Shown here in pieces: positions 1-9,973 of a DNA stretch of 64,000 nt. The translations under genes were made by a program, and so were the position numbers. Source of the stretch: Lanius collurio. Lineage: Eukaryota; Chordata; Aves; Passeriformes; Laniidae. The stretch covers positions 348,226 through 412,225 of the forward strand of contig JACBWW010000045.1 in NCBI GenBank assembly GCA_020086605.1, given 5' to 3'. The notes below the pieces were generated by a model. The model was not told where the DNA came from, ran no database searches, and was given only the letters and a program-made list of their open reading frames with translations. Position 1 is the first letter of the stretch. Each line of letters begins with the position of its first letter.

Positions 1-423
1 AGCAGCGACACATCTGTAGCTGACAGCAGCAGCAGCGGCGGCAGCGCTGGCGGTACAAAGCCACGCACACGTGCTGGAACAGAATGCCTTACAGGGTGCA
101 GCCATGCTAAAGACCAGAAAGCGTGGAGCTGCAGTCGCATGGAGCTCCAGAGCAGAAGCGAGCACAGCGCCAAGCAGCGGTGCAGAGGGGGCCAAAGGCG
201 GAGCAGCTTTGTGTTTAATGCACAGCATTAAGCAGCAGAGGGGGCCAAAGGTGGTGGCATGCACCAGCACAGCCAGACCGGACCTGCGCGGCCCCAAACG
301 CGATCCTGAGGAGTCAAAACCCTGCGGCAGGAACGCGCTGGCGGCCCTGGCCCTGGTGGTCCTGGCTGCGGCAGCTCCAGCGCGAGAGCGAGCAAAACCA
401 AAAGTGAAAGTAAGAACAAGGGA

Positions 424-804
424 ATGCAGAAAATGAAAAAAATTATCGCAGCTAAGGTTTTTGGAACTGTTAAACGGTATAACGTAAAGAAAAATTATGG
501 TTTCTTATTGAAAAATGATACAGGAAAAAGTATTTTTGTCCATAAATCTGCTATTGTGAAAAATAACCCCAAAAGTAATGTTCCAAGCTTAGAAGGAGGA
601 GAAAGGGTGGCATTTAAAATTGTGCAAGGAAGGAAGGGCCCACAGGCCGCATGTTTTACAGGCCCTGGGGGTGTCCCTGTCAAAGGCAGTAGATATGCTA
701 GACAATATCCCCATAATCCCTATTCTTTCCCCTATCCCACCTTCCCCTTTTATCCCATGCCCCTTTATCTCCCATATATGCCCAGCCCAAATTTCCCTTT
801 GTAG
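424..804 (+). CDS. Y-box-type cold-shock domain protein carried by LTR element (copy A, open frame)
   Basis: The 126-codon frame holds a cold-shock domain at residues about 12-80. The first strand reads GTVKRYNV where host Y-box proteins have GTVKWFNV. An RNP1-like KNYGFL and an RNP2-like IFVHKSAI follow, then the family signature [14 protein letters not shown]. The VKGSRYA wording is nearer to YBX2/FRGY2 than to YBX1. Host Y-box proteins continue with basic/aromatic islands; here the tail is instead Pro/Phe/Tyr/Met-rich. The frame is open upstream of this ATG to a TGA near 307, giving a Gly/Pro/Ser/Lys-rich lead, so the true start is uncertain. After the TAG at 802 the same frame stays open for 21 codons to a TGA at 868-870, so the TAG may be a late break. 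Nucleic-acid binding is expected from the fold; the Trp-to-Arg change in strand 1 could weaken it. Expression is unknown. Confidence 0.65.
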   Translation: MQKMKKIIAAKVFGTVKRYNVKKNYGFLLKNDTGKSIFVHKSAIVKNNPKSNVPSLEGGERVAFKIVQGRKGPQAACFTGPGGVPVKGSRYARQYPHNPYSFPYPTFPFYPMPLYLPYMPSPNFPL

Positions 805-1111
805 TTACCCTCACAAAACCAGGCTTTTCCATTCACCATGAATCCCTTTGCAATGCCAATGGGGGGATGAAAAGGAAGGAGGGAAGAAATTAACTGTCAT
901 TTTCTAAGATTCCAACAGGTACAGAAAGGAAAAAACCCACTCCTGACTCAGTTTCCATCTGAAGCATGCTCAAGTCCTCTCTCCCTTCTGATGCTCCAAA
1001 GAGAATCTGTTTGGACATTTGGGGACTCAAGATAGTGGCTTCCTTTCTTTTGAAATTGTTTTGTTGTTTATCCAACTGTATCCAATGCTCATTTTATCTA
1101 AAAAGAAAGGG

Positions 1112-1411
1112 TGTATTGTGGAGGTACCTCTCCCCTGAAGTCCCGGGGGGAGGGACCCTGCAGTGTACGGGTCTGTCTCTGCTCCCTGTCCCCATGTCAC
1201 ATGTGCCCCATACCTGTTCCTGATTGGGTGGTTTGGGTGCCCGGGGCCCGGGAAGAGAGCAGGGTCCCATGACTGGAGGGTCTGCCTGGGAACTCCAGCC
1301 ATGCGGCTGGAGGAGTAAAACATCTCTGAACATCTATAAAAATATCGCTTCATATTTCCTTCCAACATTCATTGCCGTCTTATATATGTTGTAAGGATTC
1401 CCCATTAAACA
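1112..1411 (+). repeat. 3' LTR of copy A
   Basis: About 300 bp running from TGTATTGTGG to CCCATTAAACA, in the sense of the cold-shock frame. It matches, in reverse complement, the blocks at 5204-5480 and 7157-7449. Shared landmarks are a CCAAT-type ATTGG, GCCCGGGAAGAGAGC, a GCATGGCTGGAG-like palindromic core (GCCATGCGGCTGG here), CATCTATAAA, and a terminal GTAAGGATTCCCCATT. A purine-rich tract (AAAAGAAAGGG) directly precedes it, as expected for a polypurine tract at a 3' LTR. The start could be 5 bases later (1117). Confidence 0.65.
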
Positions 1412-2699
1412 CTTAGTGACTGCCTGCCCACGTTGAAACACACTGATAGAGAAATCAGACTTCAAATAAAACATGGAAGTACGTATGTGACCACTCTTCA
1501 AAATTTTTCTGGGGTCTCAAACAAATGTTAGAAGCTAAGGTCACAATACGGCAGTTACATAAGCTTCATCAAGGCACCTTCACTTAAGAGCTACCTTTCC
1601 TGAAATCCTTTTCCTGTCATCATTCCTACAGTAAGCAAAGCTCATTCAGGCCAGACAGTCCTAAAGAACCCACACAACTCCAATGTCTTGGAACAGCAGC
1701 CAAGAAAACATTCTAAAGGAATAAAAATCAATCCGCTCCTGCTCCTTTCAAACATTACATTTTATAGTTTGCCTGTTCAAAACCTCAACACCACACCAAA
1801 TACAGAGGCATCTGCCAGACACTTCTGCTCCACTTCTAGATTCAGATTTAGGGAATGAGCTGTTCACTCCTCACTCCTGTATAAAATACTGGGTTTGTCC
1901 CCATCCTCTTGGGGAGCACAGCCTTCCCGCCACCCCAGGCTCTCTAAGGCAGCACCCACTGCCGGGCACCTTTCACAAAGTCTGGCTCTACCATCAGCAA
2001 TCTTCTTGCCCAAGAAAACTGGACTTGGTACAAGATGAGGAGATACTACTTGCAATTATCAGGTAACCATTCTCTTGCCACAATGTGACCACAAAACCCA
2101 AATTATTTTGGTCAAAACTGAAATAAACCAACAACATAATCCAGCCTACGTACCCCACAGAACCCACAGAGACAATAGCTGCTGTTGGGAAAACTGTTAA
2201 TACAGTGGACAGATTCTGAATCCTTTAATCAGTTGAATCTGAAGATTGCCATTTGAGCTTTGTCAGTGTCTTAATGATGTACCTGCATTTCAAACTGCTT
2301 CAATGAAATGTATATAAATGTAGGCAAAGTGAAGCTGACAGGTTGGCCTCCAGTTGCAACAGACCAGATTTCCAAAATTTAGCTCAGCATTTCTGAATGC
2401 AGACAGGTGTTGTAGAGCCACAGACAGGGGTGCATTTCCTGCTGGAATAGCTGCAGTTCAATATAGGAATGGATCAGGTGCTCACTGTGACTGCTCCAGA
2501 AGTCAATGGACATATTCCCAAACTGAAGATGGAATCCTGCTCCTCCTGGGTCGCAGAGCCTGGGGAAGGTCTGCTGCTCATTTGTATTACTATAATGATG
2601 TAAGAAGGGTATGAGAGGAATATATATCACTATTACTTCCAAATCTCTCTTTTTTCCCCAGCTCCTAAGCAACTTCTCAACCTCAAACAAACATATACC
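1412..2699. other. Intronic DNA, nothing recognised
   Basis: AT-rich non-coding sequence between copy A and a CR1 relic. Frames are short and without family resemblance. No repeat was recognised. Confidence 0.5.
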
Positions 2700-3030
2700 A
2701 ACTAAAAAATATCCTCTCTACCTGTTAGCTAGGCTGAGAAGGTAATTAAAGCAACTGGATCTCTGGTACAAAAGAAAAAGACCACACCTTGCCTCCATCA
2801 TCTCTGTAACCACAGAGATGCTAAACAGCACTGGTCCCTCTATCCACCCCAAAGGAATGCCACTTGAAATAGAACCTTTAACAACTCTCCTTTGCATATG
2901 ATAATCCAGCCAGTTTCCCCCACCCCCATCTTGCAATTCACCCATCTCCCCAGTTTGGCTAAAAGGATGCTGCAGAAGATTACAGTCCAGCTGACATTGA
3001 GGTGGTCCAAATCCCCACGAGCTCAGACTG
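2700..3030 (-). mobile_element. CR1 LINE relic, reverse-transcriptase part
   Basis: On the minus strand the frame from 2945 to 2718 reads NWLDYHMQRRVVKGS followed by SSGIPLGWIEGPVLFSI. This corresponds to the CR1/LINE reverse-transcriptase stretch of the type NWL..R.QRV..NG and SGVPQGSVLGPVLF. The flanking sequence GGGTGAATTGCAAGATGGGGG also fits. It is diverged, lacks the rest of the element and is surely inactive. Confidence 0.7.
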
Positions 3031-5203
3031 CAGCTAGGAGTCTTCCAGCTATTGGATCAAGCTTCATCCACCTCCTCCCCTTCAACCTCTGCCTACTGCT
3101 TGCATCTCCTTGCTGACTCAGCTTCTGATCCTGACCCATAAGCTTTCAGCAAATGTTTATAAAGCTACAAATGCCAACATAACCCATAGCAGAAACTGAA
3201 AATAACACATACCAACATCTGCACAAGACATTCACATTTATGTGGTTTGAGCTGGCCTAGTGATTCTCCCCCAAATCACTGTTTAATTAAAAAGCAGTAC
3301 CTCACCTCAGTACCAGAAAAATGGTACAGTAAATCTGCATGCTGTTTGCTTCAATCAGCTTAAAAACCTGCATTCAGCCCAAGACCATCAACATCTAACT
3401 GAGCTGGGTTGGGGAGTTGTTCTTCTGGAGGTCGGTGGTGGGGTTTTTAGGAAAATATACACTAAAATCTCTATTAATAGCCACATACAAAAATTACTAA
3501 CAGCTATGAGGGTTTTTTTTGTTGTTAATATGTGCCTTGATACAAGTAACCTTCAAAAACCTGAAATAACTGCCTGCTATCAGTTTGAACCTGACGGCTG
3601 TTATCTTGTTATTCTTGAACACTGAGGTGAATCAGTGCTCGTACATGCACTTAAGAAGGTGAAATCTGGAAGAATCATATCAGGACAGACTTTTGGGAAT
3701 GCTGTAAGCGCAGATTCATCAGATTGTGTCTCAAAACTAAACCATCATTCTGCTAAAAATTACTCAGTTGTACACCCCTGTTCATTTGGAGAGATGATGC
3801 TATTGTTAGGAAAACATGCTAATTAGGATTCCTGTGCTAGTTTCAGCCTGAGTGTCTCTTCAAAATCTGCCTCTAGCAAATGCTGAATCCACCGCTTTTG
3901 TTTAACTAAAACAGGCTTATGATTTTTTTCCTTTGGTATGTTTTACCGCTCAGATTTGAGTAAGAATTTCAGTTTAAAAGTGAAAGAGCTTTTGCCAAGA
4001 ACACATTTCTGTAACAGTGCAATTTGATTGTTTGTTTAATTAATTTTTCCCCACTTAGATGTTTATTTGCAAATGATTAACCATCCTATATATACGCACA
4101 ATGCAAGTTAGTGTTTTTCACCTATTCTTTGTCTGCAAGGGCTTAGCTATCATCAGCCAACCTGCATATTTAATGTATTTTAGAACAGTTGTATTTGCTG
4201 CATTATTGCTGTGGAGTTCTGGACGGCATCCAAGGGTACTAAGTTTAGCTGCAAAACTGGCTCTTTTAAAACAATTTCCTTGTTAAGAAGCTGACTGCAC
4301 AGCCTCTGGCTGCTGTTTGGCACGGCAAAGCAGTAAGCTGGGTGCTGCCAGCACTAGGAAACGGCAGCAACCCACAGGCATATGTGGCATTTCTCCCCAT
4401 GGGTGACATCCCGAATGGTGCATCTGAGGGAAGAAGCCCCACTGTCCTGTCCACTCCCCACCTGTCCCGTTTGATGAAACACCCAGCACTGATCACATCA
4501 ATGCTGCCTGCATGGCTCTGATGCAGTGATTTACTGCTGGGCAACCGGAGGGAACCCAAATCTATCTACAGCTGGAAAGCAGTTTCAGTCATTTAATGGT
4601 AATGAGCAGGAAAAGCTCCCTGTGAATACTCCCATGTCCCTTCCTGCCTACCTCCAGGCTTGCCAGAACACATGTGCACAGAGCACAGCATGGCAGGATG
4701 TCATGCTGGCATAGGGGGGACAGCACACTGGCAGAGACCCTCCTTCTTCTCTTGGCTGTCACTTCATATGAACAATACACAACAAGCCCGTCAGGGCCAG
4801 GATGCTGGAGGCCATCCCTCTGGAGCATCCCCAGGGCTTAGTGCACAGGTCAGTGAAGGCACACCTGACAGCTCCAGCAGAGACTCATGTCTGAAAAGCC
4901 GTAAGCCAGCCCCAGCCAAAGGGAAAGTGAGAACAGACCTGACACCTGTCCTCAGTAGATCTCTTTGACAGATCTCCACACATTGCACAGAGCTGCTGCC
5001 AAATGCCCACAGCATACAGATACCCTAGGTTCTTCCCAAAGATTTAACTGGACTCAGAGGAACCAATACTCTATAAAATAGCATGCAGCTGCATCAAGAG
5101 ATGTAGAGTTTTCTGTAATGAATTACTCAGTATTATCATTATTTCTTGTATGATTTCTGATTTAAATTAGTGATACTGCAAAAACACCCTACTCCTACCC
5201 TTC
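3031..5203. other. Unique-looking DNA between the two inverted LTR elements
   Basis: AT-rich spacer separating copy A from copy B apart from the CR1 relic. I see no gene. The bases immediately left of copy B (5198-5203, CCCTTC) are a possible target-site duplicate of CCCTTT at 7450-7455. Confidence 0.45.
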
Positions 5204-5480
5204 TGTTGTAATGGGGAATCCTTACCACATGTATAAGACAGTGATGAACATTGGAAGGAAATACAAAGTGGTATTTGATGGATGTTCAGAGATGATTTAT
5301 TCCTCCAGCTGCATGGCTGGAGTTCCCAGGCAGACTCTCTCTGCTCTCTTCCCGGGCCTGGGCACACAAACCAACCAATCAGGAACAGGTATAAGGCACA
5401 CGTGACATGGGCACAGGGACAGACCCGTGCATCCAGGGCCCCCCCCACCAGGACTTAGGGCGAGGTAACCCAACATTTCA
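5204..5480 (-). repeat. 3' LTR of copy B
   Basis: It begins (plus strand) TGTTGTAATGGGGAATCC and ends near CCCAACATTTCA. It matches the 7157-7449 LTR over its length with small indels. In element sense it carries CCAAT-type ATTGG, the GCCATGCAGCTGG core and GGAATAAATC. The end is placed at 5480 because the purine tract (CCCTTTG on plus) starts at 5481; 5475 is an alternative. Confidence 0.65.
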
Positions 5481-5696
5481 CCCTTTGTTTTTAAACAAAA
5501 TGAGCATTCGATAACAGCTGGATAAACATAACAACACAATTTTAAAAGAAAATAAGTAATTTTTTGAGTCCCAAAGTGTACAAACAGATTTTCTTTGGAG
5601 CAGCAGAAGGGAGACAGGACTCTGAGCATGCTTCAGATGGAAACTGAGTCAGGAGAGGGTTTTTTCGGTACCTGTTGGAATCTTAGAAAATGACAG

Positions 5697-6185
5697 TTAA
5701 TTTCTTCCCTCCTTCCTTTTCACACCCCTATCAGCATTGCAAAGGGGTTCATGGCAAATGGGTGTGAGGGGAACCAGGGATGCAAATACGCATTGGGCAT
5801 ATACTGGGGACAAAAGGGCATGGGGAAAAGGATAGGGATTATGGGTATACTGTGTAGGGCTGCTGCAATTTGGAGCATATCTACTACCCTTCACAGGAAC
5901 ACCCCCAGGGCCTGTAACACATGCTGCTTGAGGGCCCTTTCTTCCTTGTACAATTTTAAATTCTACTTTTTCTCCCTCTCCTAAGCTTCGAACATGCCTT
6001 TCGGGGTCATTTTTTTGTAATGCTAGATTTATCCACAAATATATCTTCTTTTATATCATTCCTAATTATGAAACTGTAATTATTCTTCATGTTGTACCAC
6101 TTCACAGTCCCCAAAACTTTAGTTTCGATAACCTTCTCTTTTTTCCGCACTGCTGTGTTCTTGCTTTCACTTTCGCTTTTGCTCG
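5697..6185 (-). pseudogene. Y-box-type cold-shock domain, frameshifted (copy B)
   Basis: The domain is read on the minus strand. An Arg/Ser/Lys-rich lead ([11 protein letters not shown]) runs into [11 protein letters not shown], then an RNP1 region NNYSFII and an RNP2 region DIFVDKSSI. The frame then breaks at a seven-base A tract (plus-strand T tract 6010-6016) where copy A reads straight through. The second half continues in another frame (5697-6038) with [15 protein letters not shown] and [16 protein letters not shown], the latter being YBX2-like. Strand-1 Trp is kept here but lost in copy A; the RNP2 His is Asp here and kept in copy A. The two copies have therefore decayed independently. 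The Pro/Phe/Tyr-rich tail is present but out of frame in part. Confidence 0.65.
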
Positions 6186-6250
6186 CTCTTGCGCTGGAGC
6201 TGCAGCAGCCACGATCGCCGCTGCCCCTTCTGGCTGCCGCTTCGCCAACT

Positions 6251-6732
6251 TTAACATCTCAGTTGGATCCTCACGTCGCTGCCACTCCATGCTTTCTGGG
6301 CAGCCCCTCTCCAGCGCGTTTCTGGGCTCTGCGCTCTATTACGTTGTCCCTGCCACCAGCTCTGTGCCCAGCATACAATTCTGCTTGGGCTTGGCGCAGC
6401 CCTGTGCTGCACTGTCCCATTAATCGGGCTGCTCTGGTGGACCCACATGGCTTCCCCATGCCTGTGCCGCCACGCCGCTCGTGTGTCTCCGGGCGAACGC
6501 TGCCGGAGCTGCACCGCTGTGCCGCTCCTGGCTCCACTCCTGCTGCTGCCGCAGCCCACGCCTGCCCCGCTCCCACTGTGCCTGGCCCCGCTCCCGCCAT
6601 CCGTGGCTTTGCTGGCTCTCCCACGTGTGGGAGCTCCCTCACCACCGCCCGCAATGCACTGGGGCCGTGTGGTCTCCAGGGTGGCCGAGGAGCCCGCTGC
6701 AACGCGCACACTGCTTGACCACATGTCTGCTG
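6251..6732 (-). other. Gly/Ser/Ala/Arg-rich GC-rich segment between gag-like frame and cold-shock domain
   Basis: This GC-rich stretch keeps a 157-codon frame from an ATG at 6724 to 6251, rich in Gly, Ser, Ala and Arg. Host Y-box proteins have an Ala/Pro/Gly-rich N-terminal domain before the cold-shock domain, so it could be the captured N-terminus. The composition alone also explains long open frames, and other frames are open too. A good splice-acceptor-like site lies just upstream on the minus strand (pyrimidine tract then AG at 6734-6733). Assignment as coding is weak. Confidence 0.3.
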
Positions 6733-6760
6733 CTAAAACAGCAGTGAGACACAGCCAATA

Positions 6761-7054
6761 TTACTCAACACTCCCTATAATTAGGTAATATTCACGGAAA
6801 TAGTCTTGCATTGGCATATTTTTTGATTCAGAAATTAACTGTGTCCAAACATTCTCCCAAAAGTCCTTGGTAAGAATCAAATCCCAAGAAACATAGCAGA
6901 AGTTTTTAAACAACCATGCCAGGAAGTGTCTCAGTTCTTTCTGAGCTTGAATTAAGCTAAAATCTACATATTGCTGTTCAAGAACCTTTTTTAATTTAAA
7001 GTAAATGTCTCTTTGTAGTTCAGAGAGCCCTGAGTCTTTCCATGAGTCCTCCAT
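6761..7054 (-). pseudogene. Retroviral Gag matrix-like fragment
   Basis: A 97-codon frame starts about 100 bases inside the 5' LTR, where gag begins in a provirus. It is helical and Leu/Trp/Phe-rich: ELQRDIYFKLKKVL, then KELRHFLAWLFKNF, then DFWENVWTQL. This is the pattern of betaretrovirus/ERVK matrix domains, with a helix, a hydrophobic FL-W helix, and a W-V-L motif. The usual Pro-Trp-Phe after the second helix is not seen. The frame stops at the normal end of a matrix domain, with no capsid or nucleocapsid behind it. Identification rests on position and pattern, not on a database match. It could instead be a lineage-specific frame without function. Confidence 0.5.
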
Positions 7055-7156
7055 CGTTCAGAGATGGGACAGCAAAACAAAAGCATATCCAGAGTTTACT
7101 CACAAATCACTGAATTACCTTCTCCAGGGATCATTTGCCAGCATTCTCCAACCATC

Positions 7157-7449
7157 TGTTGTAATGGGGAATCCTTACAACATGTATAAGACAGTGATGA
7201 ACATTGGAAGGAATTAAGAAGCGATACTTTATAGATGTTCAGAGATGATTTATTCCTCCAGCCGCATGGCTGGAGTTCCCAGGCAGACTCAGTCACTGAA
7301 CCCCGCTCTCTTCCCGGGCCCCGGGCACACAAACCAACCAATCAGGAACAGGTATGGGGCACATGCGACATGGGAGCTGGGACAGGGGCAAACCCGTACA
7401 TCCAGGCCCCCCCACCCTTCACCAGGACTTTGGGTGAGGTATCCCAACA
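7157..7449 (-). repeat. 5' LTR of copy B
   Basis: About 293 bp, plus-strand start TGTTGTAATGGGGAATCC and end GTATCCCAACA. It is collinear with the 5204-5480 copy and with copy A's LTR. In element sense it carries ATTGG, the GCCATGCGGCTGG core, GGAATAAATC and CATCTATAAAG. The sequence just outside (CCCTTTCT on plus) resembles the purine tract that precedes copy A's 3' LTR, so a 3' LTR of a different, deleted element is an alternative reading. Confidence 0.6.
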
Positions 7450-7455
7450 CCCTTT

Positions 7456-9750
7456 CTCAGATGTGACTTGTCGCTTTCTTCTCTGGTTCCATGTAGCGAC
7501 CTTCCTAAAAGCGTCTCCAGAAGAAAAGCCCCCGGTGCAGGCAGCTTACACACACCGACCAGATAGCTGGCTAAAACAGTGACTGGTAGAAACAGAAGAA
7601 ATTTCAGGACTTTTCAAAGGCTCATACTTAGGATCTCCTGCAAACAAATTCTTAGTAGTTTGGCACCAATCCCAGTAATACCACTCCAGGTGAGATGATC
7701 TCCAGGTCATACAATATTATATTCAATTCTTTCTCCTCAAAAAAACCCCACACTATAGTTAATTCCTTGGCTTCTGTATAGAAGCAGGTTTCTTCCACTT
7801 ACTTAAACTCAGTTTGCATGAATACATTTATAACTACATTTAACTTTCACACAGATCATCCTCGATTAGGAGAACCGAACACTATACTAATCCCAGTTAG
7901 ATCTGGGAGAAAAAATAGTCCATCTCTTTATAATTATTATGAGACTGTATTCAATTTGCTACTTTCATCTAACAGCAATTACAACTGTTTACCAGTTCTA
8001 AAGCACATCCTTTAGGAAGCCATGAGTCAGATTTCATGCTAATCACTGTTTATTGGGTATTCTCTTCTGAAAATAAAGGGATCAGCTCACAAACCCTTAA
8101 ACAGAAATGATAAGAGAAAAAAAAAAACTAATGAAGCAGTGCATTAGAAGGATATGAAAAAAACTAAGACCTTCCACATGCTAAACAGTTTTACAAAGCA
8201 CCCATTGTAAAAATTCATCCCCAGGACAAATGCTGACTGCAAATAAGACTATTTAAGGCAATGCTTTGAAGATACTTGGAAAAAAATTAGCAGGCTGCTG
8301 GTACTACCAAAAAAAAAAATCTTCCTTCAAGGAGATTTAAGCTAAGTTTTAGAAGAAAGATTCTAGCAAAGACATGAGATAGCCATAAATAGACCACTAA
8401 TGAATGCACTGTGTCTCCTGGGCTGTAAAACAACTGTGTCTGCTCCCATTTGGTAAAGGGTGGGGGTGATGACTGTGCTCCCACTGCAGAGAAATGCCCT
8501 CCTGCTTCTGACATCCTAGGGCACAGCAGGCTGTTGTGAGCACTTTGCATCCAGCATTTCTTCTGCTCTCTTTGCAGCCCCTCCATTAGCAGGTTTTTGA
8601 CAATGTCCTTAATGCCAGAAACACACATGGAACTTCTCCTTTGTCACTGAAATCTACAACTGTGAAAATATCACAGAACTTGAGCAAGAGACTGATACAG
8701 TATGATTGGTGATTAGTATGGATTGAACGAGCACCTACAGGTTGTACATCTCAAAAGAACAAGACAGTTGTGTGGCAGGTCCATATGTTCTGGCACGGAT
8801 GTGACCTGAGACTGGCCTCAACCATGCCATGACTGGCTTCAGGCATGCTGACAGTCTCCCCAGGTTGTCTGTGTGGTGGCTACGCTGGGGCAGAAGGTCA
8901 GAGCCCAGCCAGTGAGGATTAATTTGACCTTATCTGGAGTTGGAAAAGATCCAGCTGGGTGGGTATAGATGGAGCCCTGCGGGGGGTCAGTGGAGCTGGT
9001 CTGCCAATGGGGACTCTCCTCTGGGGTTGGAACACAACCTAAGATAACTCTTCCAAGGTTGAAAGCCCTCACCTGATTGAGTGATTGCAGATTCGGGGTT
9101 ACCCTTTTTAAAAACATGAGAATTCTTAAATGAATCACATAATGAGTTTTGACATCACAAATCTGCGCTCACATGTTGACAGGGCTTCACTTGGTTTAAT
9201 TAGTTTATCTGCTTTAACTGTTTTATAAAATATATCTAATTTGAATATATAATTTGTCTCAATTTTATAAGCTGCTGCAGCAGGTTATCACCTCTAACCA
9301 TCCATCATGTACACACACAAGTCAGGATGGATAAGCAGTGGCTGGGAGCCCTGATCAGCTCCATGTGTCACTGTGGCCTGTTGTGCTTATGCAAAATCAA
9401 CCTCCAAGTATTGGTATTGGCTAATCTAAAACTAATGGGAAGCAAATTCCAGCTTAATCCAATTATTTGTGCTAAATTAAAATCCCTCACTAACCCTTCA
9501 TCAACGCCTCGTAATTTTACAGAGGAGAGAAGCTGGGAGTTTCTGTAATTGATGGGAAGCTGCACGAAGTAACACAAGCATGGGACCTGCTGCATGCCAG
9601 GCATGAAAGGGTGTGAAACAGCAAGAAATTCTTGTGCTTCATCTCAGCCTTGGGCTGGACACGGGCAGCAGGTCCACACAATGAAGCAATCAGGCCCTCC
9701 TCTGCAGGCTGCACAACTGGTCATGCCAAGGAAAAACAAGGAACGGGGAA
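7456..9750. other. Intronic DNA, nothing recognised
   Basis: AT-rich sequence with short A runs (for example near 8117-8127 and 8309-8318). No gene, LTR or LINE was recognised. Confidence 0.45.
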
Positions 9751-9845
9751 ACTACAGAATTATTAAGACTGAAAAAGACAGCTCATTGAGTCTAACCATG
9801 AACCCAGCACTGCCAAGCCCACCATTAAACTATGCTGCCCTTTAG
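9751..9845 (-). mobile_element. Old CR1 LINE 3'-end fragment
   Basis: The plus strand reads ACAGAATTATTAAGACTGAA, then a diverged GAGTCTAACCATGAACCCAG, then CACTGCCAAGCCCACCATT. This is the layout of the reverse complement of avian CR1 3' ends (agaatcattaaggttggaa then gagtccaaccat, then caccaccatgcccact). It is short and diverged. Confidence 0.5.
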
Positions 9846-9973
9846 GCTTCCGTATGCAGATGTGATGTCAGTGTGGCACACGCAGGGTACAACTACCTTA
9901 AATACTTGTGGGTGCATCATAAAATAATGAGAAACCTCAGCACACTGCAAACATAAACAAAATCTCTGTTCTT

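Larger units (their letters stand above)
1..1411 (+). mobile_element. LTR element copy A carrying a Y-box-like cold-shock gene (5' part outside window)
   Basis: This is the 3' portion of a retrovirus-like element read on the plus strand. In order it holds a GC-rich stretch coding Gly/Pro/Ser-rich frames (1-423), a cold-shock domain frame (424-804), a 3' non-coding part, a purine-rich tract just before the LTR (about 1100-1111) and a 3' LTR (about 1112-1411). The same order of sequences is found inverted in copy B (5204-7449), which has two LTRs and supports the LTR reading. The first bases of the window align by eye with copy B near 6733, so the gag-side part and the 5' LTR of copy A would lie to the left of the window. 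No pol or env is seen. Confidence 0.7.
5204..7449 (-). mobile_element. LTR-flanked element copy B with Gag-matrix-like frame and Y-box-like cold-shock gene
   Basis: Two direct LTR copies, 5204-5480 and 7157-7449, flank about 1.7 kb. Read on the minus strand the order is: 5' LTR (7449-7157), a short leader, a matrix-like gag frame (7054-6761), a Gly/Ser/Ala/Arg-rich stretch (about 6730-6200), a broken cold-shock domain (about 6160-5720), a 3' non-coding part, a purine-rich tract and the 3' LTR. The flanks CCCTTC and CCCTTT match at 5 of 6 positions, which fits the 6-bp duplication of ERVK-type insertions. No pol or env is seen, so it would have depended on helper proteins. No convincing tRNA-primer site was recognised after the 5' LTR. 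Confidence 0.7.

Noticed and set aside
71..436. 121-codon plus-strand frame in copy A
   Set aside because: It is in a different frame from the cold-shock domain and driven by GC-rich Ala/Arg codons. The in-frame lead to the domain is noted with the cold-shock entry instead.
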